A stretch of DNA of 64,000 bases from Arsenicicoccus piscis (GCF_022568835.1 NZ_JAKZHV010000004.1:186001-250000), one strand, 5' to 3'. Positions 17,235-27,032 are shown, counted from the stretch's first letter. Notes: generated by a model from the sequence alone, not told the origin. Program-made: numbers and translations.

Positions 17235-18218
17235 ATGACCGCGGGGGGAGCGGCGCAGTCAGGACCCACGGCTCGAGACAGCCGCGACGGCCGAGACAGA
17301 CGCGAGCTCGGCCAGCAGGTGCTGCTGGACGAGCTCGTCGCCGCCGGCCACGTGCGCCCGCTCGGCGTCGACGGGGTGTGGGGACGCAGCGCGGCCTTCG
17401 AGGCCGTCGTCGCCGGGTTCACGGCGGCCATGCGAGACCGGTTCGCCTACCTGGACGCCGAGTACGTCTCCTTCGGGCCGCTCGTGCCCATGGCGGCGTT
17501 CGAGTCCACCGGCTACGTCAGCTCCTTCCCCCAACTGATCGGTGGCGTGAGCGTCTTCACCGGTGACGACCGCGATCACCGGGCGCTGCTCGCCGCGCGC
17601 GACCGGGGCGAGCGGTGGTAGGACCAGCTGACCTCCGCGGGCCTGATGATGGTGTCCGCGTGCTGCCACCCGCTCTACGCGATGCTGCGGGGGCAGCAGG
17701 TGGACGGTCAGGCCTACGGCGTGGGCGGACCAGGCGGCTTCGCGTTCCGGCACGAGCCGTCCAAGGACCCGTTCCGCGCGGTGACCTTCCGCCAGATGGA
17801 GCACGTGGTCTTCGGCGACGAGGCGCACGCGTCGCGCACCCGGGACCGCTGCGTGCAGACCGCGTTCGACCTGCTCACCGTCCTCGGTCTGGACCCGCGC
17901 GCCGAGGTGGCCTCGGACCCGTTCTTCGGGCGTGCCGGGCAGCTGATGGGCAGCGGGCAGCAGGCCACGTCGGCCAAGATCGAGCTGACCTACGACGCCT
18001 ACGGCCCCGACTGCGAGCGGGTGGCGCTCGGCTCCGGCAACAAGCACGGCGGCCACTTCTGCCACGACTTCGGGCTCACCCTCGCCAGCGGTGAGCCGGC
18101 GCACAGCATGTGCATGGGCTTCGGCCTCGAGCGCGTCGCCGTCGCACTGCTGCAGACCCACGGCATGTCCGTGGGCTCCTGGCCGATCGACGTGCGCGAG
18201 CTGCTGGACCTGGCCTGA
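17235..18218 (+). CDS. Amino acid:[carrier protein] ligase (SerRS-like), interrupted by an in-frame TAG
   Basis: A 327-residue class II synthetase core without a tRNA-binding domain. Such proteins adenylate a small amino acid and load it on a carrier protein instead of tRNA. Expected zinc ligands are present: Cys144 in SACCHPLY, the Glu of FRHEPSKDPF and the Cys of HSMCMGFGLERVAVALL, which is also motif 3. Codon 129 is TAG (17619-17621), exactly in frame, within ERW-stop-DQLTSAGLMMVSACC; locus B reads EDWTTYLTPAHLDLVSAPC there. So one codon has been changed and nothing else is lost. The gene may be inactive, read through, or wrongly sequenced. Confidence 0.85.
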
Positions 18219-18227
18219 GCGACGGCG

Positions 18228-19196
18228 TCAGCGGCCGTCCTTGAGCCTCGTGGCGGCGCTGCGACGAGCGTGCCAGGCGAGCAGGTGCGGGCCTCCGGGC
18301 AGCCGGCTGACGCGCGCCTTGGCGGCGAGCTTGGTCTCGCGTGGGTTGAGCGAGCTGGCCTGGCGCAGCAGCGCGGCGCCGGTCACGCGGTCACCGGACT
18401 CCAGCGCCCGGTCGGCGCGGTTGGCCAGGTCCATCGGCGATCCTTCGGCGAGTCGCCGCTCGCAGTAGGCGCGTTCGCGCAGCGCCATCTGCGGGCCGAA
18501 GCGCTCCAGCGCCCGCCGCACGACCAGGTCCTCGGTCGCCGTCATGGTGGCGCGGTCGGTGCTCAGGCTGTCCGGCGTCCACGCGTAGAGCGCGGTGGGG
18601 GTCGGCTGGCGCACGATGCTCCAGCCGCCGAACAGGGCGCGCACCCACAGGTCCCAGTCCTCGCTGGAGCGCATGGCGGGGTCGTAGCCGCCGGTCTCCT
18701 CGAACAGCCGCCGCGGCGCCAGCATCAGATAGCTGGCCCAGTTGGCCTGCAGCATGGCCAGCCGCTGGTCGGCGAGCCCCGGGTCCTTGCCGTGGCGCAG
18801 GGTGCGGCCGGTGTCGAGGCCGGCCGGGCCGCTGATGAACGCGTTGCACGCCACCGCGAAGCGCGGGAACGGCGCCGAGTCCAACGTCTCGACGGCCTGG
18901 GTGACGTGGTTGGGCAGCAGGATGTCGTCGGAGTCGCAGGTGGCGATCAGCTCGCCGCGGGCCGCCGCGACGGCGGCGTTGCGGGCGGCGGCGGGCCCGG
19001 CGTTGACCTGCTCGACCACGCGGACGCGCTCGGGGTCGTAGCTGCGCGCGATGGCGACCGTGCGGTCGCTCGAGCCGTCGTCGACGACCACGGCCTCGAC
19101 GTGCGGGTAGGTCTGGGTGAGGATGCTCGACAGGGTCGCACCGAGGGTGCGCTCGCGGTTGTAGGCCGGCACCACGACCGACACGAGACGCGTCAT
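18228..19196 (-). CDS. Family 2 glycosyltransferase
   Basis: A 322-residue GT-A fold enzyme. It opens VSVVVPAYNRERTLGATLSS, has the nucleotide-binding VDDGSSDRT and the metal-binding TCDSDDILLP, and a catalytic-region SSEDWDLWVRALF. It should add one sugar from an NDP-sugar to a lipid-linked or growing glycan at the inner face of the membrane. The stop lies nine bases from the stop of the convergent ligase gene. The start (ATG 19196) overlaps the stop of the next upstream gene, so the two GT genes form an operon. Confidence 0.92.
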   Translation of the reverse strand: MTRLVSVVVPAYNRERTLGATLSSILTQTYPHVEAVVVDDGSSDRTVAIARSYDPERVRVVEQVNAGPAAARNAAVAAARGELIATCDSDDILLPNHVTQAVETLDSAPFPRFAVACNAFISGPAGLDTGRTLRHGKDPGLADQRLAMLQANWASYLMLAPRRLFEETGGYDPAMRSSEDWDLWVRALFGGWSIVRQPTPTALYAWTPDSLSTDRATMTATEDLVVRRALERFGPQMALRERAYCERRLAEGSPMDLANRADRALESGDRVTGAALLRQASSLNPRETKLAAKARVSRLPGGPHLLAWHARRSAATRLKDGR

Positions 19197-20395
19197 GCTC
19201 GCTCCTGCTTCGTCTGGTCCGGCACGAGCCTGCGGTAGATGTCCTCCCACGCGGTGAGACTCGCGTCGACCGTGAGCGGCTCGACCGTGTCGCGTCCGGC
19301 GTAGCCCCGTCGGCGGGCCTCGGCGGGGTCGTCCAGCGCGTCGACGAGGGCTGCGGCCAGGGCTACGGGGTCCTTGGAGGGGACCAGCCAGCCGTTCTCG
19401 CCGTCGACCATGACGTCCGGGATGCCGCCGACCGCCGAGGCGACGACGGGCACGGCGGCCGAGTAGGCCTCGAGCAGGACGTTCGGGAGTCCTTCGCTGG
19501 TCGAGGGCATGGCGAGCACCGCAGTGTCCGCGAGGTAGGGGCCGGGGTCGACGCGACCGAGCATCGTCACCGTGCGGGTGAGCTCGGGGTCGGCCGCGAT
19601 GACGGCCTCCAGCTCGGCCTTGAGCGCGAGCTCGTCCGGGGCCTGCGCCGGCCCGGCCATCGTGAGTCGTGCCTCGGGGTGCGCCGCCACGACCGTGCGC
19701 CAGGCCTCGAGCAGGGTGCGGTGGCCCTTGCGCCAGTCGACCCGCCCGAGCAGCAGCACGTGACCGGGGGTGGGGTTCCGCTCCGGTCGTGGGCCCGCGT
19801 CCACCCCGAGGTAGACCGTGTCCGTCCGGGCCGCGTCGGCGCCCCGCGCGACCGCCACGCGGGTGACCTCCTCGACGCACCCGACGACCGCGTCGGCGCA
19901 GCGGTAGGACAGCTGGTCCCCGAGCCGACTGGCCCGGGACTTCCACTCCTCCAGGCCGACCTCGGCCAGCACCACCTTCGGTGCCGGACGAATCGACTTG
20001 GCCACCAACGGTCCCCACTGGTTCGGGGTGAAGGCCCAGGTGTGCACCACGTCGGCGTCCGCGGCCACGACGGCGTCGCGGAACCCGCGCAGGAAGTCGG
20101 GGTCCACCTTGCGCTTCTTGTCGAGCACGACGGTCGGGACCAGGCTGCGGAACTGATCGACGAGTGGCCCGGGACGGGTGATGACGACCCGGTGCTCGAC
20201 GGGCCGGCCGGCGGCCGAGCGCTCCTCGTCGGTGCGTTCGGTGGCGCGGGTGAGGAGGGTGATCAGCTGCTTCTCGGCACCGCCGAGGTCACCGCCGGTG
20301 AGGTGGACGACGCGCAGGGGGCGAGGGTCGAGGGAGGAAGGCACGACGACGTGTTTACCACGACTGGACGACGGCGTCCCCGGAGTTGACGTCAA
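19193..20395 (-). CDS. Family 4 glycosyltransferase (GT-B)
   Basis: An about 400-residue GT-B enzyme. The N-terminal domain starts RVVHLTGGDLGGAEKQLITL; the C-terminal donor-site domain has LLLGRVDWRKGHRTLLEAW and MPSTSEGLPNVLLEAYSAAV with the EX7E glutamates, then PVVASAVGGIPDVMVDG. The start is uncertain: TTG at 20395 gives 400 residues; GTG at 20344 gives 383 and begins close to the conserved part. Neither has a clear ribosome site. It overlaps the GT2 gene at its 3' end. Confidence 0.9.
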   Translation of the reverse strand: MTSTPGTPSSSRGKHVVVPSSLDPRPLRVVHLTGGDLGGAEKQLITLLTRATERTDEERSAAGRPVEHRVVITRPGPLVDQFRSLVPTVVLDKKRKVDPDFLRGFRDAVVAADADVVHTWAFTPNQWGPLVAKSIRPAPKVVLAEVGLEEWKSRASRLGDQLSYRCADAVVGCVEEVTRVAVARGADAARTDTVYLGVDAGPRPERNPTPGHVLLLGRVDWRKGHRTLLEAWRTVVAAHPEARLTMAGPAQAPDELALKAELEAVIAADPELTRTVTMLGRVDPGPYLADTAVLAMPSTSEGLPNVLLEAYSAAVPVVASAVGGIPDVMVDGENGWLVPSKDPVALAAALVDALDDPAEARRRGYAGRDTVEPLTVDASLTAWEDIYRRLVPDQTKQERA

Positions 20396-20503
20396 CGCAC
20401 GCCGCCAGGTGGATGAGGGGGCCAGAGGTTGACCGAGTGACCTCGGCGGGGTGTGCCGAGTCGGTACCCTGGTCCCGGGGATCTGACGAGTCGAGGAGCC
20501 GGG

Positions 20504-21754
20504 TTGGTAGGCGCTGTCCAGTCGCGGTCTCCGCGTCTCCTCGAGCCGCTCATGCGCGGCTGTCTGGTCATCTTCTTCGCGTTCTTCCCCGCAAGCGGCG
20601 CGTTGCGTGGTGGTTCGCTGCCCAAGCTCATGGTCGGTGCGGTCATCGGCATCGCGGCGTGGGACGCCCTGTCGCGCTGGGCTCGACCGCGGCTCGGCCT
20701 GAGCGAGCTGCTGCTGATGGCGTTCGGTCTCTGGTACGTGCTGGCCGTCGCGGCCTCGCCCTGGCCCACACTCGCCAAAGAGACGATGGTGACGGTCGTG
20801 GGATGGACCATCGTCGTCTTCGCCCTGGCCCAGCTGATCTGCAACGCAGGGCGCGTGCAGGCGGCCCTGGTCGGCTACGTGGTGGGCTCGACGATCGCGG
20901 GTCTGTGGGGGATCTACAACCTGGCGTCAGGTGCCGTCCCGACCGTCCAGATCCCCGGCCAGGACGTCAACGACACCGGCTTCTACACGGCTACAGGCGG
21001 TGTGATCGCGATCGGCATCTGGGCGTCTCGGGGGGTGAGCCCCTGGATGCGCCGGGTCTGCGGCGTGTGCGGGCTGGTGCTGGCACTCGCTGTCGCCGGC
21101 TCGCTGTCGCGCGGCTCGACGGCGGGCCTTGCGCTTGGCCTGGCCATCATCGCCTTCGTCAACGTCTACGCCCGGTGGTCACTGCTCAAGGGTGCCGGCC
21201 TAGCGGCCGTCCTCGCAGTAATGACCGTCCCGGTCTGGCTGCCGAAGTTCCAGTCCGGTGCCAAGGTCAAGGGGCACGTAGCCGGCGAGAACGTCTCGAG
21301 CCGGCTGGATGCCTGGGGCATCGGGGCCAACCTCGGGTTGGACCATCCCCTCGCAGGAGTAGGGCCGCAGTCCATCGCGCCGTACATCCTCAGGGCCGAG
21401 TCGATCCCACCTGGTGCCTTCGTCGTCCACGTGGCGCACAACACGGTGGTGGAGGCGCTGTACGGCACGGGCGTCGTGGGGCTGGCCCTGCTCGGCGGTG
21501 GTGTCTACACGGCGTTCCGCAACGCCCGACGCAACGCGCATTCCAGCGGGGGTCGCGCGGTCATCGGCGGCCGGGCCGCCTCCCCGGTGCTCGCGGCCCT
21601 CGCGGCCGGGCTGATCTGCTCGCTCTTCACGACGCAGCTGTTCAACCCCACGATGTGGCTCGTGCTGGCGCTCGCCAACGCCGGATCCTCCCCAGTGTTG
21701 CCGCGGCTACGCCGGTCGTCGACGGCGCGCGAGCCTGCCGCGGTGCCTCGGTGA
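20504..21754 (+). CDS. O-antigen ligase/polymerase family membrane protein (Wzy/WaaL-like)
   Basis: A 416-residue protein with about ten hydrophobic segments. Between the later segments is a large outside loop carrying SRLDAWGIGANLGLDHPLAG, VGPQSIAPYIL and HVAHNTVVEALYGTGVVGL; the H-N-x-x-(V/L) and GVG patterns are typical of the Wzy_C/WaaL family. It probably polymerises or transfers the glycan at the outer face of the membrane. I start at TTG 20504 because GAGGAG lies five bases before it; an in-frame GTG at 20453 has no such site. Confidence 0.86.
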   Translation: MVGAVQSRSPRLLEPLMRGCLVIFFAFFPASGALRGGSLPKLMVGAVIGIAAWDALSRWARPRLGLSELLLMAFGLWYVLAVAASPWPTLAKETMVTVVGWTIVVFALAQLICNAGRVQAALVGYVVGSTIAGLWGIYNLASGAVPTVQIPGQDVNDTGFYTATGGVIAIGIWASRGVSPWMRRVCGVCGLVLALAVAGSLSRGSTAGLALGLAIIAFVNVYARWSLLKGAGLAAVLAVMTVPVWLPKFQSGAKVKGHVAGENVSSRLDAWGIGANLGLDHPLAGVGPQSIAPYILRAESIPPGAFVVHVAHNTVVEALYGTGVVGLALLGGGVYTAFRNARRNAHSSGGRAVIGGRAASPVLAALAAGLICSLFTTQLFNPTMWLVLALANAGSSPVLPRLRRSSTAREPAAVPR

Positions 21755-21765
21755 GGGCAGGGCGA

Positions 21766-22815
21766 TCAGGCCAGCTGCGCGTAGAGATCGGCGTAGTCGG
21801 AGGCCATCCGTGCTGCGGTGAACTCGGCCGACCGCTTCTTCGCGCCGGTCGCGAGGCGCTCACGCAACGTCGTGTCGCCGTGCAGGCGGTGGAGAGCGTT
21901 GGCGAGGCCGTCGACCGAACGCTCCGGCAGCAGGCCGTCCGCGCCGTCGCGGATGAGCTCGGTGACCCCGGGGGCGCGCACTCCCACGACGACGGCTCCC
22001 AAGCTCATCGCCTCCAGGAGCACCAGGGGCAGGCCCTCGAAGCGCGAACTGAGCTGCACGACATCCGCTGCCGCCATCAGGTCAGCAGCGTCCGGGCGGG
22101 GTCCGAGCAGGCGCACCCGGTCGGCGACGCGCTCCTGGCGGGCGACCTCCCGGACCGCTGCGTCGAGGTCCCCGGCGCCTGCGAGCAGGAGGAAACCCGG
22201 CACGCCGGATCGAGCAAACGCCTGCACTGCGAGCTCCGGGTGCTTCTGGTGCACCAGCCGCCCCACCTGCAGGACCACGAACTCGTCCTCGTCGATGCCG
22301 AGGTCGGCCCGAGTCTGCGTCCGGGTGCGTTGGGGGCGGACCTGGACCCCGTTGATCACCGTGGCGCTCACGGGTGCGCCCGCATCGGCCATCTGCTGCG
22401 CGACGGCGGGTCCGCAGGCGACCGTGAGGAGGCCTGCCACCGTGGCGAGCCGGGCATTCGCGCGGTACTGCTCGGCCGGGCTACCGTGCAGGGTCGCGAG
22501 CGCCGGGACCAGCCGACCGCGTCCGGTGGCGAGCGACGTGACCGGCATCGTGCCCGGGTTGTGCGCGTGCACCACGTCGGGGCGGAAGTCGCTGATCGCG
22601 GTCCGCAGCGCTCGCACCCCCTCGGGGAGCAGTCGCGGGTCCGCCCCCGTCATCGGCAGGCCGTACTGCGGGACGGTGAAGTCCGGCGACAGCCGTCCCG
22701 GCATCGCCGCCACCGCCACCTCGTGACCGGCGGCGGTCAGCTCCTCCACCAGGTGGCGCACCACCACCTGGGCCCCACCCTCGTCCAGATCCTTGATCAC
22801 CTGCAGCACTCGCAT
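21766..22815 (-). CDS. Family 4 glycosyltransferase
   Basis: A 349-residue GT-B enzyme starting MRVLQVIKDLDEGGAQVVVR. The donor-site half carries VLQVGRLVHQKHPELAV and the EX7E-like block LSSRFEGLPLVLLEAMSLGA followed by VVVGVRAPGVTELI. It lies between the polymerase and the flippase genes, on the opposite strand to both. It starts 35 bases from the divergent flippase gene, so the two share a very short promoter region. Confidence 0.92.
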   Translation of the reverse strand: MRVLQVIKDLDEGGAQVVVRHLVEELTAAGHEVAVAAMPGRLSPDFTVPQYGLPMTGADPRLLPEGVRALRTAISDFRPDVVHAHNPGTMPVTSLATGRGRLVPALATLHGSPAEQYRANARLATVAGLLTVACGPAVAQQMADAGAPVSATVINGVQVRPQRTRTQTRADLGIDEDEFVVLQVGRLVHQKHPELAVQAFARSGVPGFLLLAGAGDLDAAVREVARQERVADRVRLLGPRPDAADLMAAADVVQLSSRFEGLPLVLLEAMSLGAVVVGVRAPGVTELIRDGADGLLPERSVDGLANALHRLHGDTTLRERLATGAKKRSAEFTAARMASDYADLYAQLA

Positions 22816-22850
22816 GGCGCCCAGTATGGCGCGGAGAGGCAGACCGACCA

Positions 22851-24449
22851 GTGAGCGCCCCGGAAGTCCAGCCCAGCCAAGGCAGTTCATCGGCGCGCAC
22901 CATCGGGCTCGGCGCCATCTGGAACGTCGGGGCATACCTGCTGCCCCAGGTGATGACCCTCGCGCTGTCCGTCCTGGTCGCCCGCACGCTGGGGCCGACC
23001 GAGCAGGGCGTGCAGAGTTATCTGATGTTCATCGCCATGACCGTGGGCACGATCTTCGGGCTGGGGCTGCCCTCCGCGGTCGAGCAGGCCGTGAGTCGCT
23101 ACGTCGGTGAGGGGCGGCCGGCGCTGGTCCGCGCCTTCGGCCACTGGGCCGTCCGCAGCACCGCCATCCCGGCCGTGCTGTCCTTCGTCACCGTCTGGGG
23201 GATCGGGCAGCTGCAGTACACCGAGTGGGCCTACGCGTGGGTGGCGGCGGCGGTCGCCGGTGCGATGGTGACCACCCACGCCGTCGTCGCGCAGGGGCTC
23301 AACGGCCTGCACGAGTTCCGCACCCCGTCCGGCATCGGTGTGTCGTGCCAGCTGGTAGCGGCCTTCGGTTGCGTCTTCGTGCTGCTCACCGGTGGCGGGG
23401 TCGCCGAGTTCGTCGCCGTCCAAGCGGCGGGGATGGTCGCCTCCGCGGTGCTCACGATGTCCGCGTTCCTGCGACACCTCCCGAGGGCTGGCGAGACCGG
23501 ACCCGGGGAGGTGCAGCCCGATCGCCCGATGCTGCGTGAGGCGTCGCACGCGGCCCTGCGCTTCGCGACGATCAGCGGCGTCGTGGTGCTGCTCGACACG
23601 ATCGTCGCGCGGCGCAGCGAGTTCGTCTTCCTCGCGCTGTTTCACCACGATCGACCCACCGAGATCGCCTTCTACTCAGTCGCTTTCGCTGCTGCCATCG
23701 CCGTCGCGCAGGTGCCGGCGGCGCTCGTCTCGGTAGCCCTCCCGGTCGTCTCACGGCTCATCGCGAGCGGTGACCACGCCCGGGTGCGGACGGGCTACCA
23801 CTCGGCGCAGCGACTGCTGCTGATGCTCAGCGCTCCTGCAGCCGGGCTGCTGCTCGGGTGCGGCGGGGCGCTCGTGCTGCTGGCCTACGGCCACGAGTAC
23901 GAGAAGTCGGCCCACCTGCTGCTCATCGCCACCATCGCCCCGGTGCTCTTCGGGCCGATCGGCTCGCTCGCGTCGGCCTCGCTGCTGGGGTCGGGCGTGC
24001 CGCGCGCGGCGGTCCGCGCCCAGCTGGTGGCCGCCACCGTGACCGTCGTCGCCGACGTGGCGCTCATCTGGCCGTTCGCGTCCTACGGCGCGGCCGTCGC
24101 GGGCGGCCTCGGCATCCTCGCCGGCACCGCGAGCCTCATGCACCAGGCGCGTCGACGGCTGGAGGTCCCCGCCGTGGGGGCCGAGGTCTGGACCAAGGTC
24201 GTGCTCACGATCGTGGCCGCAGCCCTCCCCGGTGCGCTGCTCACCCTGGTCGTGGGCAGCCACGAGCTCGTCGTGCTGCTGGTCGGCGGCGTCGGCGGTC
24301 TGATCTGCGTGGGCCTGACCTGGACGATCATCCGGCCGCTCACGGGCGATCACCTCGCGATGGTCAGCGCCGTCGTCTCCCGGCTGCCCGCGCGGGGGCG
24401 CCGGGTGCTGGAGTCGTTCGTGTCCTACGAGGGCCGTCGCCGAGGCTGA
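22851..24449 (+). CDS. Polysaccharide flippase (MOP/Wzx-like)
   Basis: A 532-residue protein with 12-14 predicted transmembrane helices, opening GLGAIWNVGAYLLPQVMTLA then LVARTLGPTEQG, typical of the polysaccharide-export family of the MOP superfamily. It should flip lipid-linked sugar units across the membrane. GTG start at 22851 with GGAGAGGC upstream. The last 20 residues are basic and cytoplasmic. It is followed by a palindromic repeat before the convergent Wzz-like gene. Confidence 0.91.
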   Translation: MSAPEVQPSQGSSSARTIGLGAIWNVGAYLLPQVMTLALSVLVARTLGPTEQGVQSYLMFIAMTVGTIFGLGLPSAVEQAVSRYVGEGRPALVRAFGHWAVRSTAIPAVLSFVTVWGIGQLQYTEWAYAWVAAAVAGAMVTTHAVVAQGLNGLHEFRTPSGIGVSCQLVAAFGCVFVLLTGGGVAEFVAVQAAGMVASAVLTMSAFLRHLPRAGETGPGEVQPDRPMLREASHAALRFATISGVVVLLDTIVARRSEFVFLALFHHDRPTEIAFYSVAFAAAIAVAQVPAALVSVALPVVSRLIASGDHARVRTGYHSAQRLLLMLSAPAAGLLLGCGGALVLLAYGHEYEKSAHLLLIATIAPVLFGPIGSLASASLLGSGVPRAAVRAQLVAATVTVVADVALIWPFASYGAAVAGGLGILAGTASLMHQARRRLEVPAVGAEVWTKVVLTIVAAALPGALLTLVVGSHELVVLLVGGVGGLICVGLTWTIIRPLTGDHLAMVSAVVSRLPARGRRVLESFVSYEGRRRG

Positions 24450-24480
24450 CGGGCGGGTCTCCTCGGCTTCGGCGAGATGG

Positions 24481-24518
24481 TGGCGGTCTGCACGTCAGAT
24501 GTAACCAGCAGACTGCCA
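24481..24518. repeat. Palindromic repeat, copy 1 (likely bidirectional terminator)
   Basis: Arms TGGCGGTCTGC (24481-24491) and GCAGACTGCCA (24508-24518) pair with a single G-T wobble around the loop ACGTCAGATGTAACCA. It lies between convergent genes. The same element recurs at 61287-61332 in the same setting. Confidence 0.75.
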
Positions 24519-24547
24519 CTGTGTTGGGCCACGGCGCGGGAGGCCCG

Positions 24548-25159
24548 TCAGCCGGCGTGGCCGGGGGTGTGCTGGTCGCCCTCGCGGCGACGCGCGAGCC
24601 CCAGGGCGAGCGCAGCGCCGACCAGCAGGCCGGCCAGCCCACCGGCGGCGTAGAGCACCTTGGGCGACAGGCTCTGCGACGCGGTCGGCTCCTGGGCGTG
24701 CGCGACGATGGCCAGCCGCGCCTGCTCCGACCCGACCGGTTGGCCCGCGGCGGCGCGTGCGAGCATGACCCTCTCGAACGCCTGCGCCGTCTTGAAGACC
24801 AGCTCGGGATCGTCGCCGGTGGAGCTGATGGTGAAGAGCAGCTGGCTGTCCGGGTAGGTCTGGGGCACCGAGGTGGCCGGCGCCCGGCCACCCAGGTCCT
24901 TCTTGACCTCGGCCGCGGTGTTGGGGTCGTTGGCCTGCGCGGCGAAGACCGGCGTGAGGAAGGCGACCTGCCCGAGATTCTCGCCGGTCGACCGGGTGCC
25001 GGGGAGCACCGCGAAGTTGGTCGTCGCCGAGTAGGTCGGCTTGGACGTGCTGGCGACGGCACCGGCGACGAGCAGGCCCAGCAGCAGGCCGCCCACGAGG
25101 CAGGCAACGGTCACGGCTCGCGCGATCGTCGTGCGGCGGGGGGTGGGGCTGGCTGGCAT
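24548..25159 (-). CDS. Wzz/chain-length-determinant-like membrane protein
   Basis: A 203-residue protein with one N-terminal transmembrane helix (ACLVGGLLLGLLVAGAVAS), an outside domain of about 120 residues, and a second helix (LYAAGGLAGLLVGAALALGL) with a short basic tail. This two-helix layout, with TSKPTYSATTNFAVL right after the first helix, is that of Wzz/YveK-type proteins that set glycan length or guide export. No kinase domain is attached. GAGGA precedes the ATG at 25159 by five bases; an extended frame upstream lacks such a site. Confidence 0.82.
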   Translation of the reverse strand: MPASPTPRRTTIARAVTVACLVGGLLLGLLVAGAVASTSKPTYSATTNFAVLPGTRSTGENLGQVAFLTPVFAAQANDPNTAAEVKKDLGGRAPATSVPQTYPDSQLLFTISSTGDDPELVFKTAQAFERVMLARAAAGQPVGSEQARLAIVAHAQEPTASQSLSPKVLYAAGGLAGLLVGAALALGLARRREGDQHTPGHAG

Positions 25160-25229
25160 GGAGATCCTCACGAGGCGACGGACGACGGGGGCAACGGCTG
25201 ACGGGCGCGGGAGTCGGGGGACGGCTCGA

Positions 25230-27032
25230 TCACGAGACCGGGGTGCCGGTGCCCGCCGGCTCACGGCCCAGCATGGCAAGCAGATAGGTCACGGTGCTGC
25301 GCCGCGCCGCGTCGGACAGGAGCGAGTGGTCGAGCTCAGGTCGCCGCGTGATGGTCAGGCGCCGACCGCGTCCGACCAGCCGGCGCACCGTCGGGGTCAT
25401 CTGCTGGACGTTGACGTAGTCCAGGTCGGCGCCGGACAGCAGCTGGTGGATGGCGGTGCCGCGCGCAGTCACCCGGTCGTAGAGCGGCGCCGGCATCTGC
25501 ACCTGGCCACGCTCGGCGAGCGCGCGCCACACCGGCTGCGGGGCGTAGGCCTTGAGGGCGTGCCGGATCGCGATCCTGACCCGGTCGCGGGTGCTGACCT
25601 TGGCCGAGTCGGGGAGCAGCTCGCTCTCGGCCATGGACGGGTCGACGATCTTGGGGACCGGGTTGCCCTCGGGGAGGGCGGCGACGTCCCACGCGACCTG
25701 GTTGACGGCGATGACCGTGTCGACGTCGGTGCGCAGCGCCACCTGGGTCGCGATCCAGGCGCCCGAGCACATGCCGATCGGCACCGGCCGCAGCCCCGTG
25801 CGCGAGCGCAGCCAGTCGTACGCGGTCGCGAGGTCGTCGACGGCGGGGCCGTGGTAGGGCCACGGGTCGGTGAGGTCGGCCGGGTCGCTCATCTCGCCCG
25901 CGCCGTGCCGGTCGACCCGCAGCGTGGTCACGCCGCGCCCCGCCGCGACCCGCGCGAACCGGGTCCACAGTCCCGTCGGGCCGTCCATCGGCTCGCCCGA
26001 GCCCGGGATCGTCAGCACGGCGCGGGTCGGCGCACCGATCGCGTCGGTGACCACCGCGTGCATGCCGTAGACCTCGGTCAGGCGCTCGTGGACCGGCGTC
26101 GGCCGGCCGCGGTGGGGCAACAGGGCCACGACCGCGTCGGTGCGCGGCGCGAAGGTCTCGATCGCCACCGGCTCGGCGCCGCGCTGCACCAGCGCGACGA
26201 GCGTCGCCAGCGTCTCCAGCGAGACCCGGGCCATCAGGGTGGGGGTGTCGAGGGCCTCGGCCTGACCGGCCACCCGCGTCACCGAGGCTGCGCCGTCGAG
26301 GAAGCGGTCCAGCACCCGGTCGCCGGGATGGTCCGGACGGATGACCACGTCGACGCGCGTCGGCTTCGGGTCGACGATCCTGGCGGCGCGCAGGGCCGCC
26401 ACGTCGGCGGCCGGGAAGAGCCGACCCGGCACCTCGACCGCGCCCTCGGGCAGGGGCGGGCGCGCCTGCCGCATGCGGTACTCGAAGCTGATCTTGTGCA
26501 AGGTCTCCTGGGTGCGCAGCCAGGTCCGCCCCGACCCGACCGGCTCCCACAGGAGGATCTGGTCGACGGCGCCCGGGTGCTCTACGGCATAGCGGGTGGC
26601 GATCAGCCCCGAGGCACGCAGCCCGACCAGGACGACGGGGACGCCGGGCGCGAGCGAGGCGGCCAGGGCGACGACGGCGTCGAGGTCCTCGACCCAGCGG
26701 GTCAGGCTGTCGCGGTCGTCGTCCGGAGCCGGAGCGCCCGAGTCGGCCGTGTCGGACCAGGCGAAACGCACGGCGAGGGCACCGGACTCGGCGAGCTGGT
26801 CGGCCAGCATGCGGTAGCTGCGGAACCCGAGCACCTGGTCGCGGGCCAGCCCGTCGCACAGCACCACGACGGCGTCGGCCCGACCCGAGGCCGGACGGTG
26901 CACGTGGGTCATCAGCTCACGGTCGTGCGCCCGGGTCCAGGAGTGGGTGACCGAGCGGGTCGGGCCTGCCGGATCCGGGCCGGCGCCAGGGGCGGCGGTC
27001 GCCTCGTGCTCGGCAACCTGCTGCTGGCTCAC
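25230..27032 (-). CDS. Tandem alpha/beta-hydrolase-fold protein with atypical nucleophile positions
   Basis: An about 600-residue protein with two alpha/beta-hydrolase-like halves. In the first (about residues 30-270), the nucleophile elbow reads [16 protein letters not shown], with arginine where GxSxG has serine. In the second (about 330-570), it reads [14 protein letters not shown], a GxCxG elbow with cysteine. The second half starts [17 protein letters not shown] and has [17 protein letters not shown]. This resembles the hydrolase-like proteins found with exopolysaccharide and exosortase loci, some of which also have a Cys elbow. It follows the polysaccharide genes on the same strand as the Wzz-like gene. 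The start is uncertain: GTG 27032 is my choice. No reaction assigned. Confidence 0.72.
   Translation of the reverse strand: MSQQQVAEHEATAAPGAGPDPAGPTRSVTHSWTRAHDRELMTHVHRPASGRADAVVVLCDGLARDQVLGFRSYRMLADQLAESGALAVRFAWSDTADSGAPAPDDDRDSLTRWVEDLDAVVALAASLAPGVPVVLVGLRASGLIATRYAVEHPGAVDQILLWEPVGSGRTWLRTQETLHKISFEYRMRQARPPLPEGAVEVPGRLFPAADVAALRAARIVDPKPTRVDVVIRPDHPGDRVLDRFLDGAASVTRVAGQAEALDTPTLMARVSLETLATLVALVQRGAEPVAIETFAPRTDAVVALLPHRGRPTPVHERLTEVYGMHAVVTDAIGAPTRAVLTIPGSGEPMDGPTGLWTRFARVAAGRGVTTLRVDRHGAGEMSDPADLTDPWPYHGPAVDDLATAYDWLRSRTGLRPVPIGMCSGAWIATQVALRTDVDTVIAVNQVAWDVAALPEGNPVPKIVDPSMAESELLPDSAKVSTRDRVRIAIRHALKAYAPQPVWRALAERGQVQMPAPLYDRVTARGTAIHQLLSGADLDYVNVQQMTPTVRRLVGRGRRLTITRRPELDHSLLSDAARRSTVTYLLAMLGREPAGTGTPVS

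Noticed and set aside
17619..17621. Pyrrolysine or other programmed insertion at the TAG codon
   Set aside because: No pyl genes are visible, such use is not expected in this group, and the locus B ligase has an ordinary residue at the matching place. A point change or error is simpler.
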